Program-made: the position numbers and the translations under genes
Shown: positions 6,836-8,761 of the stretch, piece after piece
How positions within the stretch are numbered: the first letter of the stretch is position 1
Layout of the letters: each line of letters starts with the position of its first letter
Assembly (NCBI GenBank): GCA_036146215.1
Contig: JAYYJN010000073.1
Span: 1 to 8,761 of the forward strand
Source: UBA7805 sp036146215
GTDB taxonomy: Bacteria; Planctomycetota; Planctomycetia; Pirellulales; UBA7805
Direction: 5' to 3'
Length of the DNA: 8,761 nt
Notes under the pieces: model-generated
Seen by the model: only the letters and a program-made list of their open reading frames with translations
What the model was told of the DNA's origin: nothing
The model's database searches: none

Positions 6836-7834
6836 TTGTCGAGCAATCTAGAAAATAACGACCGTCATCAGATCGTCACCGGGTGGCGCTTATTGAAAAT
6901 CATCGGTCCGCTGATGTTGCTGGCAGTTGAAGTCGGCATTTTAACCCCGCTTGTTGAATTTTCCACCGGCTGGATGGCACTTCTTGCCTCTCCGATACTA
7001 TTCAATGTTTTTTTCCTAGGGACCGTTCTCTTTATCGTGCTGAGCATTCCCGATTTGATGGGATCATTACGACCGCAAAAAATTAAAACCGGTCTTGGTT
7101 GGTTTGCGGCAAACCTAATTTTTTACTATGCGCTATTCTATTTCACCCTGATTCTAGCAAGTCGTTTTAAAACCGGGGAGATTCTCTGGTATCATGCCGC
7201 GGCCTGGCTGATTCTCGTGCTACTCGTTGGCATTTCAGCCGTCCTAACATTTTTACCTGCAAAATCGCTTGTGCTCTGGTCGCAGCGATCTTGGCATAAG
7301 TCGGCCGGCGCATTGATCATTGCAATCAATTTTGTAATCTTGATGCCCGATATTCAAAGATCGTGGAATCAAGTTCATCCGGTGACGATCGCACTTTCGG
7401 CTGAAATCCTTGAGGCATGCGGCAGAATTCCGGCAACGGGCATGGCAAGTCAACACAATCCCGTATTGGCGATCGAGGGTCAAGGATCGAAATTGATCAT
7501 CACCCGTTTTTGCGCAGAAATGGAGTCGCTTGCAATCTTTATTTTGCTCGCAATCGTGCTTTATTTTTCTTACCTGCCGAGAGTGCGTTTCGCGCCCTGG
7601 CTGGTGGTTGTCCTTTGCGGTTTGCTGCTGCTCTACGTGCTCAATGCGATCCGGCTTGCAATTCTGGTAGAGATTGCCGGTAGTTGGAGTAACCCGCAAC
7701 TAGCAGTTAGCCTGGCCCATTCCCGTCTCTCGGGACTGCTCTTTTTGGGAATCTCCCTCCTCTTACTATTGGTAAGCCGAGGTTGGTGGTGCCCACCACT
7801 AGCACAAAAGGTTGCACAAGAGAATCAGGCTTGA
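6836..7834 (+). CDS. Exosortase/archaeosortase-family membrane transpeptidase
   Basis: A 332-residue polytopic membrane protein with eight or more hydrophobic segments, about one every 30 residues from residue 19 to 314. The candidate catalytic triad is in the family's order and spacing: Cys226 in RFCAEMESL, Arg273 in LNAIRL, and His295 in LAHSRLSG, all near the outer face of late membrane helices. Exosortases recognise a C-terminal sorting signal (PEP-CTERM-like) on exported proteins, cleave it and transfer the protein. The Cys motif differs from the usual C-x-G-(I/L)-x-S, with Glu228 in place of Gly, so the subfamily is uncertain and I give no symbol. The start must be TTG at 6836: a stop codon lies two codons upstream in frame and the first ATG (residue 27) would remove part of the first membrane helix. 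No strong Shine-Dalgarno signal precedes it. No protein in the window ends with a recognisable sorting signal. It appears to be the last gene of the ftsH run. Confidence 0.85.
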   Translation: MSSNLENNDRHQIVTGWRLLKIIGPLMLLAVEVGILTPLVEFSTGWMALLASPILFNVFFLGTVLFIVLSIPDLMGSLRPQKIKTGLGWFAANLIFYYALFYFTLILASRFKTGEILWYHAAAWLILVLLVGISAVLTFLPAKSLVLWSQRSWHKSAGALIIAINFVILMPDIQRSWNQVHPVTIALSAEILEACGRIPATGMASQHNPVLAIEGQGSKLIITRFCAEMESLAIFILLAIVLYFSYLPRVRFAPWLVVVLCGLLLLYVLNAIRLAILVEIAGSWSNPQLAVSLAHSRLSGLLFLGISLLLLLVSRGWWCPPLAQKVAQENQA

Positions 7835-7853
7835 TAGATCGCCCCGAGCATGA

Positions 7854-7890
7854 TGCACGCTGCCTGCGACACGTGCAAATTATTTATTTT
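7854..7890 (+). terminator. Weak hairpin plus T-rich tract at the convergent gene junction
   Basis: TGCACG (7854-7859) and CGTGCA (7872-7877) pair perfectly around a 12-base loop, followed by AATTATTTATTTT. It starts 20 bases after the exosortase stop codon and runs over the stop codon of the convergent TPR gene. The stem is short for an intrinsic terminator and the tract is broken by A residues, so it is only a candidate for the end of the ftsH-exosortase transcript. Confidence 0.3.
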
Positions 7891-8761
7891 CGCCTTTACT
7901 AGCCTTTTCTTTTTTCTTCGCCGTCTCACCTGCAAGCCTGGACTTTAGTTGCTCGGCATCTCGGCGAAAAACAAACAAACCATCCGTCGCTAGTGATGAC
8001 TCAAGTAGCGGCATCACTTTATCGGCACTCACTTCATCGGCCAGGACGTAGGCAAAGATATAATTCGTATTGGGATCTTGCGTCGAGTGCTGTGCAGCCT
8101 GCAGTGTAGCGAGTGCTTTTTCATTTTTTCCTGCACGTTTGTAGGCGTAACACTGCGCAACCAGAGAGGGTAAATCAGTACCCGTATCGGCCATCATGAT
8201 TGCTTCTTCGATGCCTTCCGGCGAACCATCCGCGGCCAAGGCATACATCAGATGCTGCCTAGCATTCCGTTTCAAATCCTCAGAGACGCTGCCGCTGGGA
8301 TCATCAAGATCTACGTTTTTAAAATATTGAATCGCTTTATCAAAGTCATGATCGTAATGATAAAGTCGACCGGCAAGCAGATTGGCTTGTGGATCATTCT
8401 TTGATAATTTCAGTGCCTGCTGCGTGCTTTTTTTGGCCGCTGCAAATTGACGCAAATTCCAGTGAAACCGCGCCAGCATCAATTGGGTGTCCAGATCCTC
8501 CGATTGTCTTCGCGATGCCCTATCTAGCCACTCGCGCCCTGCCTCCATATTTCCGGCTTCCATCCAAAATTGCGCCATCAGCATGGACGGTGATAGAATG
8601 GAGTTGTCCAATCGCTTCGCATACTCTAGTTGACCGAAGGCTTCTCGTCCCTTATTGGTGCGGAATAGTGAGCGGGCAAATCGCACACGTGCACCACTGT
8701 TCTGTGGATCCAAATTGACCCATTCTCTGAGGTATGCTGCCGCCGTCGGCCAATCATCGAA
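7880..8761 (-). CDS. TPR-repeat protein, 5' end cut by window edge
   Basis: The frame is open to the right edge of the window, so the 293 residues seen are the C-terminal part of a longer protein. The TTG at 8713 is not a real start: coding-quality sequence continues upstream of it (DDWPTAAAYLREWVNLDPQN). Helical pairs of the tetratricopeptide type run through most of it, with typical positions such as LAGRLYHYDHDFDKAIQYF, CYAYKRAGKNEKALATLQAA and the phase DPQNSGARVRFARSLF. TPR units stack into a superhelix that binds other proteins. The last 25 residues end in a lysine-rich tail (KKKEKASKGENK). No catalytic motif, membrane segment or sorting signal is visible, and the location cannot be judged without the N-terminus. 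It is convergent with the exosortase gene, with 45 bases between the stop codons. TPR proteins such as PrsT occur in proteobacterial exosortase loci, but I see nothing specific that makes this one of them. Confidence 0.85.
   Translation of the reverse strand, partial: FDDWPTAAAYLREWVNLDPQNSGARVRFARSLFRTNKGREAFGQLEYAKRLDNSILSPSMLMAQFWMEAGNMEAGREWLDRASRRQSEDLDTQLMLARFHWNLRQFAAAKKSTQQALKLSKNDPQANLLAGRLYHYDHDFDKAIQYFKNVDLDDPSGSVSEDLKRNARQHLMYALAADGSPEGIEEAIMMADTGTDLPSLVAQCYAYKRAGKNEKALATLQAAQHSTQDPNTNYIFAYVLADEVSADKVMPLLESSLATDGLFVFRRDAEQLKSRLAGETAKKKEKASKGENK

Noticed and set aside
7253..7699. 148-codon minus-strand frame inside the exosortase gene
   Set aside because: It is the mirror of membrane-helix codons, and the exosortase frame carries the Cys, Arg and His motif set.
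8389..8718. 109-codon plus-strand frame opposite the TPR gene
   Set aside because: It is antisense to a continuous TPR coding region and has no recognisable domain or ribosome-binding site.

Overview
The window looks like an ordinary chromosomal stretch from a member of the Planctomycetota. This is an inference. It rests on a secreted protein (2161-3288) that joins a short beta-rich N-terminal module, a TPR-like segment and a cytochrome-c-like segment, which is an architecture I associate with planctomycetes. An exosortase-family gene and weak Shine-Dalgarno sequences at several starts are compatible with this. Base composition is moderate and I see no mobile element, CRISPR array, rRNA or tRNA gene.

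Layout. On the left, two oxidoreductase genes lie on the minus strand. One is a zinc-less medium-chain (quinone-oxidoreductase-like) dehydrogenase (788-1828). The other is a classical short-chain dehydrogenase (1-658, its C-terminus cut by the window edge). The 129-base gap between them holds the best promoter in the window (perfect TTGACA, 17-base spacer, GAGAAT), with a perfect 8+1+8 palindrome lying over its -10 and probable start point, so the SDR gene may have its own repressor-controlled promoter. A 332-base gene-free stretch (1829-2160) follows, containing an imperfect dyad.

The plus strand then carries a secreted TPR/cytochrome-like protein (2161-3288), a 202-base gap, and a tight four-gene run: a lipoprotein with about seven MORN_2 repeats (3491-4462), ftsH (4512-6440), a Dabb-domain protein (6461-6796) and an exosortase/archaeosortase-family membrane transpeptidase (6836-7834). 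The gaps are 49, 20 and 39 bases, which suggests co-transcription. A convergent TPR gene (7880-8761, its N-terminus cut by the window edge) closes the window, with a weak terminator-like hairpin at the junction.

How they may work together. FtsH removes damaged or unassembled membrane proteins, and the exosortase processes C-terminally anchored exported proteins. With the MORN lipoprotein they give the run an envelope theme, but no sequence evidence ties them into one system. The most interesting points are the exosortase, whose catalytic Cys motif departs from the usual C-x-G pattern (Glu replaces Gly) and which has no visible sorted substrate nearby; the CX4CH haem-like motif in the secreted protein; and the promoter/palindrome ahead of the SDR gene. 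I do not see a clearly new multi-gene system.
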